The position numbers and the translations under genes were made by a program. Below are positions 8,055 to 16,349 of a stretch of 47,844 nucleotides of DNA, piece after piece. This DNA comes from Syntrophomonadaceae bacterium (lineage in GTDB: Bacteria; Bacillota; Dethiobacteria; DTU022; UBA8154): positions 1-47,844 of the forward strand of contig PWTK01000090.1 of assembly GCA_003563895.1 (NCBI GenBank), written 5' to 3'. Every line of letters begins with the position of its first letter. Within the stretch, counting starts at the first letter, position 1. The notes under the pieces are model-generated. The model did not search any database. It saw only the letters and a program-made list of their open reading frames with translations, and had not been told where the DNA came from.

Positions 8055-9443
8055 TTAAGAGGAAATGGAATTTTGTTTGTCCCATAGGGCGGCGGCCAGG
8101 ATCAGCAGGCTTGCCGCAAGGCCCAGGTAAAGAGGGTTCAACTGCAGGGGAGCGATGAAGGTTCCGGCCAGGACAATGGAGGGACCCAGCACAATGGCCC
8201 TCTGCCCCAATTTCGGGGAAACCCTGCCGGGAAGAAAAATGGCGGCCAGGAGTGGGAAACAGATGGTTGCCCCCCTCAAGCCCAGGGAAAGGTAACTCCA
8301 CTGGAGGATGATCACCTCTTTACCGGAGAGGTAAACCGTAATGAGGGCCAGCAGCAGCACGGCCAGGATGAAAAGGCGAAAGGTGAGCAGTACCGTGCGG
8401 TCTTCCGCTTCCGGGTAAAGGTGCTGGAAAATGTCCCGGCTGAGCATGGTGCTGATGCCGAGGGTCAGGCCGGCGCCCGTGCCCACCGCTGCCAGCAGCA
8501 GCGTCGCCAGGGCAACGCCGGCGAACAGGGGAGGCATGTAGTCGATGATGAAAAGTGGCAGCGCCAGGGCGGGGTTGATCTCGGGGTGGTGCAGCCGCAT
8601 GAACAGGCCGATGAGGATGCCTCCTGCTCCAATGGCGGGGCCGAGCAAAAAGCTGATCAACGCCCCTCCGCGCGCGGCGCGCAGGTTTCGACTGGAAAAA
8701 ATGGCCTGAAAATAGATCTGGCTCGACAACACGCCGACCAGCATGGAAAAAGCCGCCGCCAGGTCGGTATTAACCCCCCGCCCGAAAAGGCTGAACCACG
8801 GATACGAGGGAAAGGTCTGGAATAAGCCGCCGAATCCGCCAAACTGGAAAAGAGAAAACAATCCACCGACCATGAGGATAATGCCGGTGAGGGCGACCTT
8901 GCTGACCCCCATGAGGCCGGTGCCCCACACGCCCCCGAAAATGACGTAACTGGTCATCAGCGCAACCGAAAAAAGCGCAGCCAGCCGGGAATCCAGGGGA
9001 AACATGGACAACAAAAGGGCCATGGAAGAGAAGACCTGGGGCACGACGTTGATGAACATGCCCAGGGAGACGAAAAGGGCGGCAGAGACCCCTGCGCGCG
9101 AACCGTATGCCGAGGCCAGGAACTGGGAAATGGTTTCAAAATGCGTTTCGCGAAGGGGCCTGACCAGAAACAACCCCATCAGGAGACAGGCGATCCCCCC
9201 GCCGAGGGTAAACCACCAGGCTGAAAGCCCGTAAAGGAAGGCCAGCTGAGACGTGCCCACAGTGGAAGCTCCGCCGATCAGCGTGCCCATGATGGTCCCC
9301 GCTACCAGCGGAGCCCCCGAGCGGCGCCCGCTGACGGAGAAGTCCACCGAGTTGGATATTTTGGTGGCCGCAAAGACGCCAAGGCCGAAAACCAGCAGCA
9401 GGGCGACCCCCATGCCCAGAATGTGTGGAAGGGTTAATTCCAA
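8055..9443 (-). CDS. Sodium:solute symporter family (SSF) transporter
   Basis: A 462-residue integral membrane protein with about 13 hydrophobic segments. SSF features include VDFSVSGRRSGAPLVAGTIMG, the GGASTVGTSQLAF stretch of TM2, and ATLLLAAVGTGAGLTLGISTMLSRDI in the sodium-site helix 8 region. Such carriers import a small organic solute with sodium. Substrate cannot be read directly, but the same-strand acs gene downstream makes acetate or another monocarboxylate a reasonable inference. The start is TTG 9443, with AGGACAGGA upstream and no better in-frame start near it. The last codons abut repeat copy B. Confidence 0.88.
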   Translation of the reverse strand: MELTLPHILGMGVALLLVFGLGVFAATKISNSVDFSVSGRRSGAPLVAGTIMGTLIGGASTVGTSQLAFLYGLSAWWFTLGGGIACLLMGLFLVRPLRETHFETISQFLASAYGSRAGVSAALFVSLGMFINVVPQVFSSMALLLSMFPLDSRLAALFSVALMTSYVIFGGVWGTGLMGVSKVALTGIILMVGGLFSLFQFGGFGGLFQTFPSYPWFSLFGRGVNTDLAAAFSMLVGVLSSQIYFQAIFSSRNLRAARGGALISFLLGPAIGAGGILIGLFMRLHHPEINPALALPLFIIDYMPPLFAGVALATLLLAAVGTGAGLTLGISTMLSRDIFQHLYPEAEDRTVLLTFRLFILAVLLLALITVYLSGKEVIILQWSYLSLGLRGATICFPLLAAIFLPGRVSPKLGQRAIVLGPSIVLAGTFIAPLQLNPLYLGLAASLLILAAALWDKQNSISS

Positions 9444-9680
9444 AGCGATCCTGTCCTTTCGGTCCCGGTTTGCGAGGGTTTGGAAAGGGAAAACCGGCAG
9501 GGGCCGGGTGTTTCCATTTGCTTATCATATCACGATCTTCCCTTAAAAACCAGTGAAAATAAACGGCAGTGATCAAGATCGGTGGGGAAGCGCGGGGCCG
9601 AAGCGTTCGCCCTCCGGGGACCGGCGAGCAGGCCATTTCGACTGACCGGAGGGGTGCTGAAAATATAATTGCATAAAGGG

Positions 9681-9709
9681 CTGCAAAATGCACGTTTTTT
9701 TATTATAAT
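9681..9709 (+). promoter_or_regulatory. Promoter for the stalk/cohesin-like gene
   Basis: CTGCAA (9681-9686), 17-base spacer, TATAAT (9704-9709). Downstream in the leader is a perfect 7-bp inverted repeat TTCCGCC-GGA-GGCGGAA (9745-9761), a possible operator or leader hairpin. The stretch 9444-9884 holds no gene besides these sites. Confidence 0.6.
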
Positions 9710-9884
9710 GAGTGGAGTGACATAAAAAAAGTAAATACGACGATTTCCGCCGGAGGCGGAACAAGGTTCAGATGGGTTCAGGGGGCTTATTGATGCACAA
9801 GCGGCCGAAATCGATCGCTGGCTTGTGTGGGCCGGAAGCGTCCCCGTTTTTAGGCGGATGCGTTACAAGAAAGGGGTGGTGAGG

Positions 9885-10811
9885 GTGAACAAACCGACCG
9901 CGCTGCTGCTGTTGCTGTTCCTGGTTTTTTCTTCGGCGATGCTCGGATATGGAATTGCCGGCGGCAGGGGTGAGGCGGTGCCTGCGCCCGAAACGCAAGT
10001 ATATGTAAACGACAGGCCGCTGGATTTCTCCGTTCCGCCGCACCGCCTGGAGGATCGGATCATGCTGCCCCTGCGCGAAGTTTTTGAGTCGATGGATTTT
10101 CGGGTGAAATGGGTAGCGGAGAGCCGAAAGGCCCTGTTACAGGGATACGGCCGGGGAATGGCGGTGTTTCCCGAAAGCCCGCTTTTTTCCGTTAACGGTG
10201 CGGTCAGCCGTTTTTCCGAGCCCCCTTTTATCGTTGCCGGGCGCATGATGGTAGAACCCGGTTTTTTGCAGGAATCCTTGGGGGAGGAGGGCTCGGTCTG
10301 CCTCGCGGAAGAAGGGATGGTCAGGATTGTTTTTGAGGAAAAAGAGAAGGCCTCCGATTATCCGCCCGAGTTTAAAGAGAAGGTCTTTAAGGCGCGCTTC
10401 ATCGGGGTGCTGCCTTCCGCAGAAAAGGTTGAAGTCGGGGAAGAGTTTGAGGTGCGGTTTACGGCCCCGCTGATCGAAGATATTCACGCGTATGAGGTGC
10501 GGTTTGTTTTCGATGCCGAACAGCTGGAGGTCCTGGGGTTCCACAGCCCTTCCTTTGTTCCGGGAAAAACCTTTTCGATGGAAGAAATAGATCAAATTGA
10601 AGGCGAAGCGGTCTACACACAGGCCTGGCTGGGTTCAAATACGGAAAAGATGCCGCAGGAAACGCTGGTGGTCATGCACCTCAAAGCCTTACGGCCGGGG
10701 ACGATTGAGCTGAAACAGGAGGCGCTGCGGGTAGAAATAAGGGACAGCAGCAACCGGGGGATCCCCCTCTTGCTGGAGGCGAGGAACGTTCAAGTAAAAA
10801 ATCATCAATAA
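9885..10811 (+). CDS. Secreted protein: copper-amine-oxidase-N (stalk) domain plus cohesin-like domain
   Basis: A 308-residue exported protein. A signal peptide (about residues 1-30: LLLLLFLVFSS core, cleavage near GIAGG) is followed by one stalk-type domain recognisable by VYVNDRPLDFSVPP, RIMLPLREVFESMDF and VKWVAESRKALLQ. The C-terminal half resembles a cohesin/CBM-like beta sandwich: VEVGEEFEVRFTAP, YEVRFVFDAEQLEVLG and LVVMHLKALRPG. Cohesin folds mediate protein-protein or wall attachment. GTG 9885 is chosen because AAAGGGGTGG precedes it and it gives a normal signal peptide; ATG 9858 is an alternative. The next gene, 36 bases on, has the same stalk domain, so the two are likely cotranscribed. 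The cohesin-like call is an inference from pattern. Confidence 0.78.
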   Translation: MNKPTALLLLLFLVFSSAMLGYGIAGGRGEAVPAPETQVYVNDRPLDFSVPPHRLEDRIMLPLREVFESMDFRVKWVAESRKALLQGYGRGMAVFPESPLFSVNGAVSRFSEPPFIVAGRMMVEPGFLQESLGEEGSVCLAEEGMVRIVFEEKEKASDYPPEFKEKVFKARFIGVLPSAEKVEVGEEFEVRFTAPLIEDIHAYEVRFVFDAEQLEVLGFHSPSFVPGKTFSMEEIDQIEGEAVYTQAWLGSNTEKMPQETLVVMHLKALRPGTIELKQEALRVEIRDSSNRGIPLLLEARNVQVKNHQ

Positions 10812-10847
10812 GTTCAAAATACTGTCAAAACGGGGGATGAAGGATCA

Positions 10848-12239
10848 GTGCTGCGAACAGGACGTGTTGGAGTTTTGACGGCGCTTTTGCTGATCGCGGC
10901 TCTCTTGCCTTTGGGAGGAGATGGCGCTGCAGAAGATGGCGCCGCCGCGGCAGCTGCGGAGGAAGTCGGGCTTTTTCTTAATGGAGAGCGCCTGGTCGTC
11001 GATGTGCCGCCCTTTTTGAAAGATGGCCGGGCAAGAGTACCCGTGAGGGCTGTTTTTGAAGCATTGGGAGCAGACGTTATCTGGGAAAGCGCTCAGCAGA
11101 AGGTGACGGTTGCCCGGGAGGAAAGCCGGCTGGAGCTTTTCATCGGAGAACCTGTGATGCTGATTGACGGTGCCCACGAGTCGCTAACCCATCCCCCGCT
11201 GGTGCTGGAAGGCCGAACCCTGGTGCCGGTCAGGGCGCTGGCCGAAAACTTGGGGGTGGATGTTTCCTGGGACGCGGTAGAGAGGGCGATCCATCTTCAA
11301 GTGGACGACGGCAGGTTCGGGGAAAGCCGCAACCTGCCGCAAAGCCCGCCTCCTTATTACGAGGACGTGGCGGTGGATGTTGATACATACGGGATAAAGC
11401 TGGGGGATCCCGTGTGGGTGCTTCAAGAGAAACTGGGTCAACCTTCGAGGGTCGATCTTACGATCTACGGCTACTCCTGGTGGGTCTACAAGGAAGATCT
11501 TTCCCAATACCTGTTGGTGGGGATCCGTCAGGACAGGGTCATTTCCATATATGCCGGCGGAGGAGGATGGCGTTTCGGCCTCCTCTCCAGGGGAAGTACC
11601 CGGGGGGAACTGCAGGAGCACTTCGAGCCCCTCAAAAAGCTTGCGGCAGACAGGGAGGGAATGTATTATCAACTCTTATACCCCGCAATGCTTTTTGACC
11701 ATATGGCGGCCACCTTCTACGTGGACGGTATTGAAGGGACCATTGCCGCTTTATACCTGGAAGATATTGAAGTGATGCGGACAAGGCGAGGCATTTTTTA
11801 TGACCATTACCATGCAAGGCAACCCGTGGAGCTTCAAAGGGGCCGGGAGCTGGAAGAAGCGGAAAGGGGCCTGGAGCAGCGGATTTTTGACCTGGCCAAT
11901 GTAGCCAGGGCGCACCGCGGGCTGCCGCTCTTAAAGTGGTGCGAGAAAACGTCGGAAGTTTCCCGGGCGCACAGCCGGGAGATGTTTTGTCACGATTATT
12001 TTTCCCACCGCTCTCCCCTGAGCGGCAGCATGCTGTCGGATCGATTGCACGATGCCGGGGTGGAATTCAGGCTCGCGGGAGAAAACCTCGCCCGCGGGCA
12101 GCAGGATGCCATGGAGATCCACCACGACCTGATGAGCAGCCCCGGCCACCGCGCAAACATCATCCAGAAAGAATTTTGCTGCCTCGGGGTGGGGGTCTAC
12201 GGGAACTGCTGCACCCAGAAATTTTTCGTCGGCTTTTAA
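10848..12239 (+). CDS. Secreted CAP (SCP/PR1) domain protein with stalk domain and CAP-associated domain
   Basis: A 463-residue exported protein. Order: signal peptide (residues 1-28); an alanine-rich linker; a copper-amine-oxidase-N (stalk) domain with VPVRAVFEALGADVIWE and VPVRALAENLGVDVSWD (residues 40-150); a CAP-associated domain (about 180-310; GIKLGDPVWVLQEKLGQP and GYSWWVYKED); and a C-terminal CAP domain (about 340-463) with HSREMFCHDYFSH, GENLARG and SSPGHRANII. Bacterial YkwD-type CAP proteins are extracellular, linked to envelope or spore functions, with unclear biochemistry. The C-terminus has a cysteine-rich end (FCCLGVGVYGNCCTQ), unusual for the family. GTG 10848 follows an AAGGA site and the gene is cotranscribed with the preceding one. 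Confidence 0.88.
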   Translation: MLRTGRVGVLTALLLIAALLPLGGDGAAEDGAAAAAAEEVGLFLNGERLVVDVPPFLKDGRARVPVRAVFEALGADVIWESAQQKVTVAREESRLELFIGEPVMLIDGAHESLTHPPLVLEGRTLVPVRALAENLGVDVSWDAVERAIHLQVDDGRFGESRNLPQSPPPYYEDVAVDVDTYGIKLGDPVWVLQEKLGQPSRVDLTIYGYSWWVYKEDLSQYLLVGIRQDRVISIYAGGGGWRFGLLSRGSTRGELQEHFEPLKKLAADREGMYYQLLYPAMLFDHMAATFYVDGIEGTIAALYLEDIEVMRTRRGIFYDHYHARQPVELQRGRELEEAERGLEQRIFDLANVARAHRGLPLLKWCEKTSEVSRAHSREMFCHDYFSHRSPLSGSMLSDRLHDAGVEFRLAGENLARGQQDAMEIHHDLMSSPGHRANIIQKEFCCLGVGVYGNCCTQKFFVGF

Positions 12240-12353
12240 GACGCTGCAGGAAACCCTCCCAACCCACCCCTCTCGCCCGTGTTGGAGAGAGAGCCACCAT
12301 GCGGTGCCGGGGATAACCGCCGGGGGTGAGCCGCAGTAAATTCAAAGATTTTG

Positions 12354-12382
12354 TTGCTTCACGCCCTGTTATTGGTTATAAT
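12354..12382 (+). promoter_or_regulatory. Promoter of the LCP gene
   Basis: TTGCTT (12354-12359), 17-base spacer, TATAAT (12377-12382), about 74 bases before the ATG. Confidence 0.65.
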
Positions 12383-12455
12383 GTCGTTGAAGTGCCTTCG
12401 AGGGCGCCTGAGGGATAGTTATGAAAAAAGCGGTTAAAGGAATGAAGAAGCGGAG

Positions 12456-13409
12456 ATGCCGAATAACAAACACAAAAAAAGAGGCAATAAAAGTGTTCTC
12501 AGGAAAGTATTGCTTTACGGGTCCATTGTTTTGATCGGTATCTTGGCTGTTTCTGCTTTCTGGTTGAAGGCCATGTGGGATGAGATTTATGAAGTGGTTC
12601 AGAACAACCACGATGACACCCCTTCCACCTCTCCTTCGAACGACCTGGGGGACGAGAAAGAGCGGGATAAATTTCCCGATGTCATGAACGTTTTGCTCTT
12701 AGGCCTGGACTCCCGGGATTCAACCCAAAGGTCCGACACCATCATGCTCTTGAGCTTAAACCGCGAAACGGACGAGATTAATATTTTTTCCATCCCCAGG
12801 GATATGCGGGTAGAAATCCCGGGACGCGGGCTGGACAAGATTAACCACGCCTACGCCTTTGGTGAAGTGGCCCTGAGCCGGAAAACGGTGGAGGACTTTC
12901 TGGATATCGATATCGATTATTATGTGACAACCGACTTTGATGGTTTCAAAAATATCGTTGATATCCTGGGGGGAATTGACCTGGAAGTGGAGCAGAGGAT
13001 GCGCTATTACGGGATCGACGTGACCATTGAACTCGATCCGGGCTTGCAGCGCCTCGACGGCGAAAAGGCACTGCAGTATGTGCGCTTCCGCAGCGATGGG
13101 CAGGGCGACTTGGGGAGGGTCAAGCGGCAGCAAAAGTTTTTGAAAGCTTTGCTCCAAGAAATGATCGCCTTCAGGAACATCATGGCCTACCCGCGCCTGC
13201 TGCCTGAGGTGGCCGAAAACGTGAAAACCGATATGGAGCTGACCAGGGCCCTCGACCTGGCGGGAAAGCTCAAAAACATTGATGTTGAAGAAATAAATAC
13301 CTATACCCTTCCCGGCAAGGTATCGACCATACGGGGAGTCAGCTACGTACTGCCCGATGAGGAAGAGATACAGGAGCTGCTGGACGAGTATGTGCGGACC
13401 AGCACCTGA
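12456..13409 (+). CDS. LytR-CpsA-Psr (LCP) family cell-wall polymer ligase
   Basis: A 317-residue membrane-anchored enzyme (one N-terminal TM, about residues 17-41, facing outward). LCP proteins transfer lipid-linked teichoic acid or capsule polymers onto peptidoglycan. Family signatures: NVLLLGLDSRDS, RSDTIMLLSLN, INIFSIPRDMRVEIPG with the catalytic arginine, KINHAYAFGE, FDGFKNIVDILGGID, and LDGEKALQYVRFRSDGQGDLGRVKRQQKF. All key arginines and aspartates are present. It starts at ATG 12456, in a unit with the WecG/TagA glycosyltransferase 86 bases downstream, so synthesis and attachment of the same wall polymer are encoded together. Confidence 0.95.
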   Translation: MPNNKHKKRGNKSVLRKVLLYGSIVLIGILAVSAFWLKAMWDEIYEVVQNNHDDTPSTSPSNDLGDEKERDKFPDVMNVLLLGLDSRDSTQRSDTIMLLSLNRETDEINIFSIPRDMRVEIPGRGLDKINHAYAFGEVALSRKTVEDFLDIDIDYYVTTDFDGFKNIVDILGGIDLEVEQRMRYYGIDVTIELDPGLQRLDGEKALQYVRFRSDGQGDLGRVKRQQKFLKALLQEMIAFRNIMAYPRLLPEVAENVKTDMELTRALDLAGKLKNIDVEEINTYTLPGKVSTIRGVSYVLPDEEEIQELLDEYVRTST

Positions 13410-13495
13410 TACCTGCAGGGATGGACAGCGGGTGCCGGCCGGCCCGGGTTGGCGACAAAACGTTTGTTATTTTGCGACCGTCACGGGGAATGATC

Positions 13496-14275
13496 ATGGT
13501 TCATTCGAACAGGAACAATACAGGGGACAAGGCTGGCACAGCGAATGTTCTGGGGAGAAGGGTGCACCGGGTGACCATGGAGGAAGCCTTGTGCACCCTT
13601 CGTTCTGCCTGGAACGGGCCGCGTGTTTTCCATGTGGTTACGGCAAACGCGGAGATGATCCACCGGAGCCTGGCGGACCGAGAACTGGCCGAGGCGATGG
13701 ATAAAGCGGAACTTGTCACAGCCGACGGGGCGGGGGGGGTGTTGGCCTCCAGGATTTTGGGCTGCCCCCTCCCGGAACGGGTGGCCGGCTATGATCTGGC
13801 CGTAAAGTGCCTGGAACAGGCTGCTGCGGAAGGTGTGCCGGTTTTCTTGCTAGGGGCTCGTCCCGAGGTGCTGGAAGAAGCAAAGTCAAACCTGCAGGCG
13901 CAAATGCCGGGACTGCAGATTGTCGGCAGCCATCACGGGTATTTTGAGCAAAGCGATGAAATGGAACTGCTCCACCGGATTTCCTCCGCGGGACCGGGCT
14001 TGCTGCTGGTGGCGCTGGGGGCTCCCGCCCAGGAAAAGTTTATTTTCCGCCATAAAAAAATCCTTCCCCCCTGTGCAGCGATTGGTGTGGGGGGAAGCTT
14101 TGATGTTTTCGCGGGCAGGGTGAAAAGGGCGCCCCGCTGGATTCAGCGGGGCGGGCTGGAGTGGCTTTACCGGATCTGCCGCAATCCGTCCAGGCTGGGG
14201 CGTGCCCGGGCACTGCCGCTGTTCCTTTACGAGGTGCTGCGGCAGTACCTGAGTGCGGGAGAAAAACGGCACTAA
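13496..14275 (+). CDS. WecG/TagA/CpsF family glycosyltransferase
   Basis: A 259-residue membrane-associated GT26 enzyme, the family of TagA (N-acetylmannosaminyl transfer to undecaprenyl-PP-GlcNAc for teichoic acid linkage units). Signatures: VLGRRVHRVTMEEAL, FHVVTANAEMIHRS, ADGAGGVLASRILG, RVAGYDLAVKCLE, VFLLGARPEVLEEA, HHGYFEQSDE, LLVALGAPAQEKFI, IGVGGSFDVFAGRVKRAP and GLEWLYRICRNPSRLGR. The catalytic Asp in TADG and the C-terminal membrane-binding appendage are intact. The ATG at 13496 is preferred (GGGGA seven bases upstream) over in-frame starts at 13421 and 13490. It is probably cotranscribed with the LCP ligase. Confidence 0.93.
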   Translation: MVHSNRNNTGDKAGTANVLGRRVHRVTMEEALCTLRSAWNGPRVFHVVTANAEMIHRSLADRELAEAMDKAELVTADGAGGVLASRILGCPLPERVAGYDLAVKCLEQAAAEGVPVFLLGARPEVLEEAKSNLQAQMPGLQIVGSHHGYFEQSDEMELLHRISSAGPGLLLVALGAPAQEKFIFRHKKILPPCAAIGVGGSFDVFAGRVKRAPRWIQRGGLEWLYRICRNPSRLGRARALPLFLYEVLRQYLSAGEKRH

Positions 14276-14327
14276 ATAAGCGCGGCTCTTTTGTTCCTGT
14301 CATGGGAATGTAATTCCGGGGAGATTA

Positions 14328-14462
14328 GTGTCAATAGTGCAGGCTGCAGTAGCTCCCACCAGCTGGAAAGGCACAAGTTTTGGTTTCTTGAACGAGGATG
14401 GAGAAGTAAAAGCCCCATTTTTTGAGCAGCTTGGACTGCATAAAAAGACCGACGCACTATGA
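14328..14462 (+). CDS. Candidate small protein, 44 residues, function unknown
   Basis: A GTG at 14328 is preceded by GGGGAG at the right distance. The frame encodes VSIVQAAVAPTSWKGTSFGF then LNEDGEVKAPFFEQLGLHKK and ends TDAL, stop at 14460. The composition is protein-like and unlike the shadow frames in this GC-rich DNA, but no family is recognised. It may be a remnant of a longer gene. It sits between the glycosyltransferase and the bidirectional terminator at 14492-14538. The stop lies inside a tandem GACGCACTAT repeat (14451-14470). Confidence 0.35.
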   Translation: MSIVQAAVAPTSWKGTSFGFLNEDGEVKAPFFEQLGLHKKTDAL

Positions 14463-14491
14463 CGCACTATTTTAAAACAGGCCATTAAAAA

Positions 14492-14538
14492 CAAACCGCC
14501 CCGGGTGCCTTGTGCGGCACGCAGCCCGGGGCGGTTTG
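14492..14538. terminator. Strong bidirectional terminator
   Basis: A perfect 14-bp stem: CAAACCGCCCCGGG (14492-14505) with CCCGGGGCGGTTTG (14525-14538), followed by TTTCTG on the plus strand and TTTTTAAT on the minus strand. It separates the plus-strand wall genes from the convergent dehydrogenase. Confidence 0.88.
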
Positions 14539-14575
14539 TTTCTGGGGGGTCAGAAACACGGCATGCGATGCACGT

Positions 14576-15631
14576 TTATTTCAAATAGCCCACCACCAAA
14601 TCGCCGATTTCGTTGGTAGAGTGGCCCATTTGCCCGGCGGATAGGCTTTTGAGGTGTTTCCGGCAGGTCTCCACCACTGCATTCTCTACAGCCAGGGCGG
14701 CCTCTTTTTGCCCCAGGTGTTCCAGCATCATCCTGCCGGCGCAGATGGCTGCGAGGGGGTTGATCACATTCTTGTTGGCGTATTTTGGGGCGGATCCTCC
14801 GATGGGTTCGAACATGGACGTGCCTTCAGGGTTGATGTTTGCACCTGCAGCAATGCCCATCCCCCCCTGTATGATGGCTCCCAGGTCGGTGATGATGTCT
14901 CCGAACATGTTGTCGGTTACGATTACGTCAAACTGCTCGGGGCTTTTTACCATCCACATGGCCACAGCGTCTACATGGCCGTAGTCCCGTTCGATTTCGG
15001 GGTGCTCCTCTCCCACCTCGTGGAAGGCCCGCTCCCAGAGGTCGGAAGCGTAGGTAAGCACATTGGTTTTGGCGCAGAGGGTTAGCTTTCGCCTGTCGCG
15101 GTTTCGGCAAAGCTCGAAGGCGTAGCGCAGGCAGCGTTCGACACCCCTGCGCGTGTTGATGGATTCCTGAACGGCCACCTCGTAGGGGGTTCCCTTCCTC
15201 AAAAACCCACCGCTTCCGGCGTATAAGCCCTCCGTGTTTTCCCGCACGACCACAAAATCGATCTCTTCGGGGCCTTTGTCTTTCAGGGGCGTTTCAATGC
15301 CCGGATAGAGTTTTACCGGACGCAAGTTAATGTATTGGTCCAGTTCAAAGCGCAGCTGCAAAAGCAGGCCTTTTTCCAGGATACCGGGTTTGACTTGCGG
15401 GTGGCCGATGGCCCCAAGAAAAATGGAATCGAATTGGCGCATTGTTTCTACGGCGCCCTCAGGGAGTACTTCTCCGGTGTGCAGGTAGCGCTCCCCTCCG
15501 TAATCGAAGCGCTCCATTTCAAGTACAAAATTGAACTTTGAGGCAGCAGCCTGCAGGACTTTTTCCCCTTCTCTCACCATCTCCGGGCCTGTTCCATCTC
15601 CGGGGATGACTGCTATGCGGTAGGAATTCAC
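14576..15631 (-). CDS. leuB: Isocitrate/isopropylmalate dehydrogenase family protein (LeuB-like)
   Basis: A 351-residue cytoplasmic NAD-dependent beta-decarboxylating dehydrogenase. Signatures: RIAVIPGDGTGPEM, FDYGGERYLHTGEVLP, LGAIGHP, RFELDQYINLRPVKLYP, VVVRENTEGLYAG, KTNVLTYASDLWERAF, DVIVTDNMFGDIITDLGA and FEPIGGSAPKYANKNVINP. Several clades share these motifs (3-isopropylmalate, tartrate/D-malate and homoisocitrate dehydrogenases), so leuB is the most likely but not the only reading; no leuA/leuC/leuD is nearby. GTG 15631 is chosen (AGGTGA upstream); the 26-residue upstream extension in the open frame lacks family similarity. Confidence 0.8.
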   Translation of the reverse strand: MNSYRIAVIPGDGTGPEMVREGEKVLQAAASKFNFVLEMERFDYGGERYLHTGEVLPEGAVETMRQFDSIFLGAIGHPQVKPGILEKGLLLQLRFELDQYINLRPVKLYPGIETPLKDKGPEEIDFVVVRENTEGLYAGSGGFLRKGTPYEVAVQESINTRRGVERCLRYAFELCRNRDRRKLTLCAKTNVLTYASDLWERAFHEVGEEHPEIERDYGHVDAVAMWMVKSPEQFDVIVTDNMFGDIITDLGAIIQGGMGIAAGANINPEGTSMFEPIGGSAPKYANKNVINPLAAICAGRMMLEHLGQKEAALAVENAVVETCRKHLKSLSAGQMGHSTNEIGDLVVGYLK

Positions 15632-15773
15632 TTTTGCTGTCACCTGCCTGTAGTGTATTTTTTTGAGTGTAAAAACAAAAAGACCTTGCCTGCCTGTCTT
15701 TTCAGGCATGCAAAAACCAGGGGCCCGTTCTTTTGGGTCTGCAATAAGTTCGAGGCCGGTTAGCGCGGCATGA

Positions 15774-16193
15774 TCACTCCGAACCCGAAGCGGTCACTCC
15801 ACAGCGGGGACACTTATGGGCAAGCCCTTTTTTCTCCTGTGCTCTGGGGTGTTCTTCAACGAAACGGCCGGCAAAACCGCAGCGGCAGTTGAACCAGCCA
15901 GGGGCCAGTTGGTAGTGCCCGCCTTCTATGCGGATGGCCTTTCCTTCAACCAGTGCCCGGGCCAGTTTTTGGCGTGCACCCGTGATGATCCGGTGGAAGG
16001 TAGGCCGGGAAATGGCCATTTTTTCGGCACAGGCCTCCTGCTCCAGCCCTTCCAGGTCTTTTAAACGTAAGGCTTCCAGCTCTTCAAAGCTGAGGCATTC
16101 CTCTTCCAGTTTTTTTAAAGGAACCCCGGCCGGCTTAAAATAGGTCAGGTTGGGAAGAAAGGAAACCCTGCGGGACTTGGGAGGTCGCGGCAT
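15774..16193 (-). CDS. DUF134 family predicted DNA-binding protein
   Basis: A 139-residue protein. It begins [15 protein letters not shown], a hallmark of the DUF134 family. A sigma-70 region-4-like helix-turn-helix spans about residues 38-80 ([19 protein letters not shown] then [15 protein letters not shown]). The C-terminus has four cysteines in two pairs (CRC and CPRC), likely a zinc ribbon. The family is common in anaerobes and is often near metal or redox genes, but its regulon is not established. ATG 16193 is the start because the promoter at 16242-16271 lies upstream of it and downstream of the alternative ATG at 16286. It is divergent from lysC. Confidence 0.9.
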   Translation of the reverse strand: MPRPPKSRRVSFLPNLTYFKPAGVPLKKLEEECLSFEELEALRLKDLEGLEQEACAEKMAISRPTFHRIITGARQKLARALVEGKAIRIEGGHYQLAPGWFNCRCGFAGRFVEEHPRAQEKKGLAHKCPRCGVTASGSE

Positions 16194-16241
16194 TTTTCCA
16201 CTCGCACTCCTTTGATTCTTTCTAGAGAAACCTGCTGATTT

Positions 16242-16271
16242 ATTATACAGCATGATGAGAAGAAAGGTCAA
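16242..16271 (-). promoter_or_regulatory. Promoter of the DUF134 gene
   Basis: On the minus strand: TTGACC (16271-16266), 18-base spacer, TATAAT (16247-16242). Confidence 0.72.
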
Positions 16272-16279
16272 ACGATCTA

Positions 16280-16308
16280 TTGTCATTTTTGAGCAGCGCT
16301 GTTATAGT
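16280..16308 (+). promoter_or_regulatory. Promoter of lysC
   Basis: TTGTCA (16280-16285), 17-base spacer, TATAGT (16303-16308). It is back-to-back with the DUF134 promoter. The leader of about 35 bases is too short for a lysine riboswitch. Confidence 0.68.
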
Positions 16309-16349
16309 TAAGTAGGCAAATCGCTCAGGCAGGAAACGGGGGAAGGCTT

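Noticed and set aside
16309..16349. Lysine riboswitch before lysC
   Set aside because: The leader after the promoter is only about 35 bases, far too short for an L-box.
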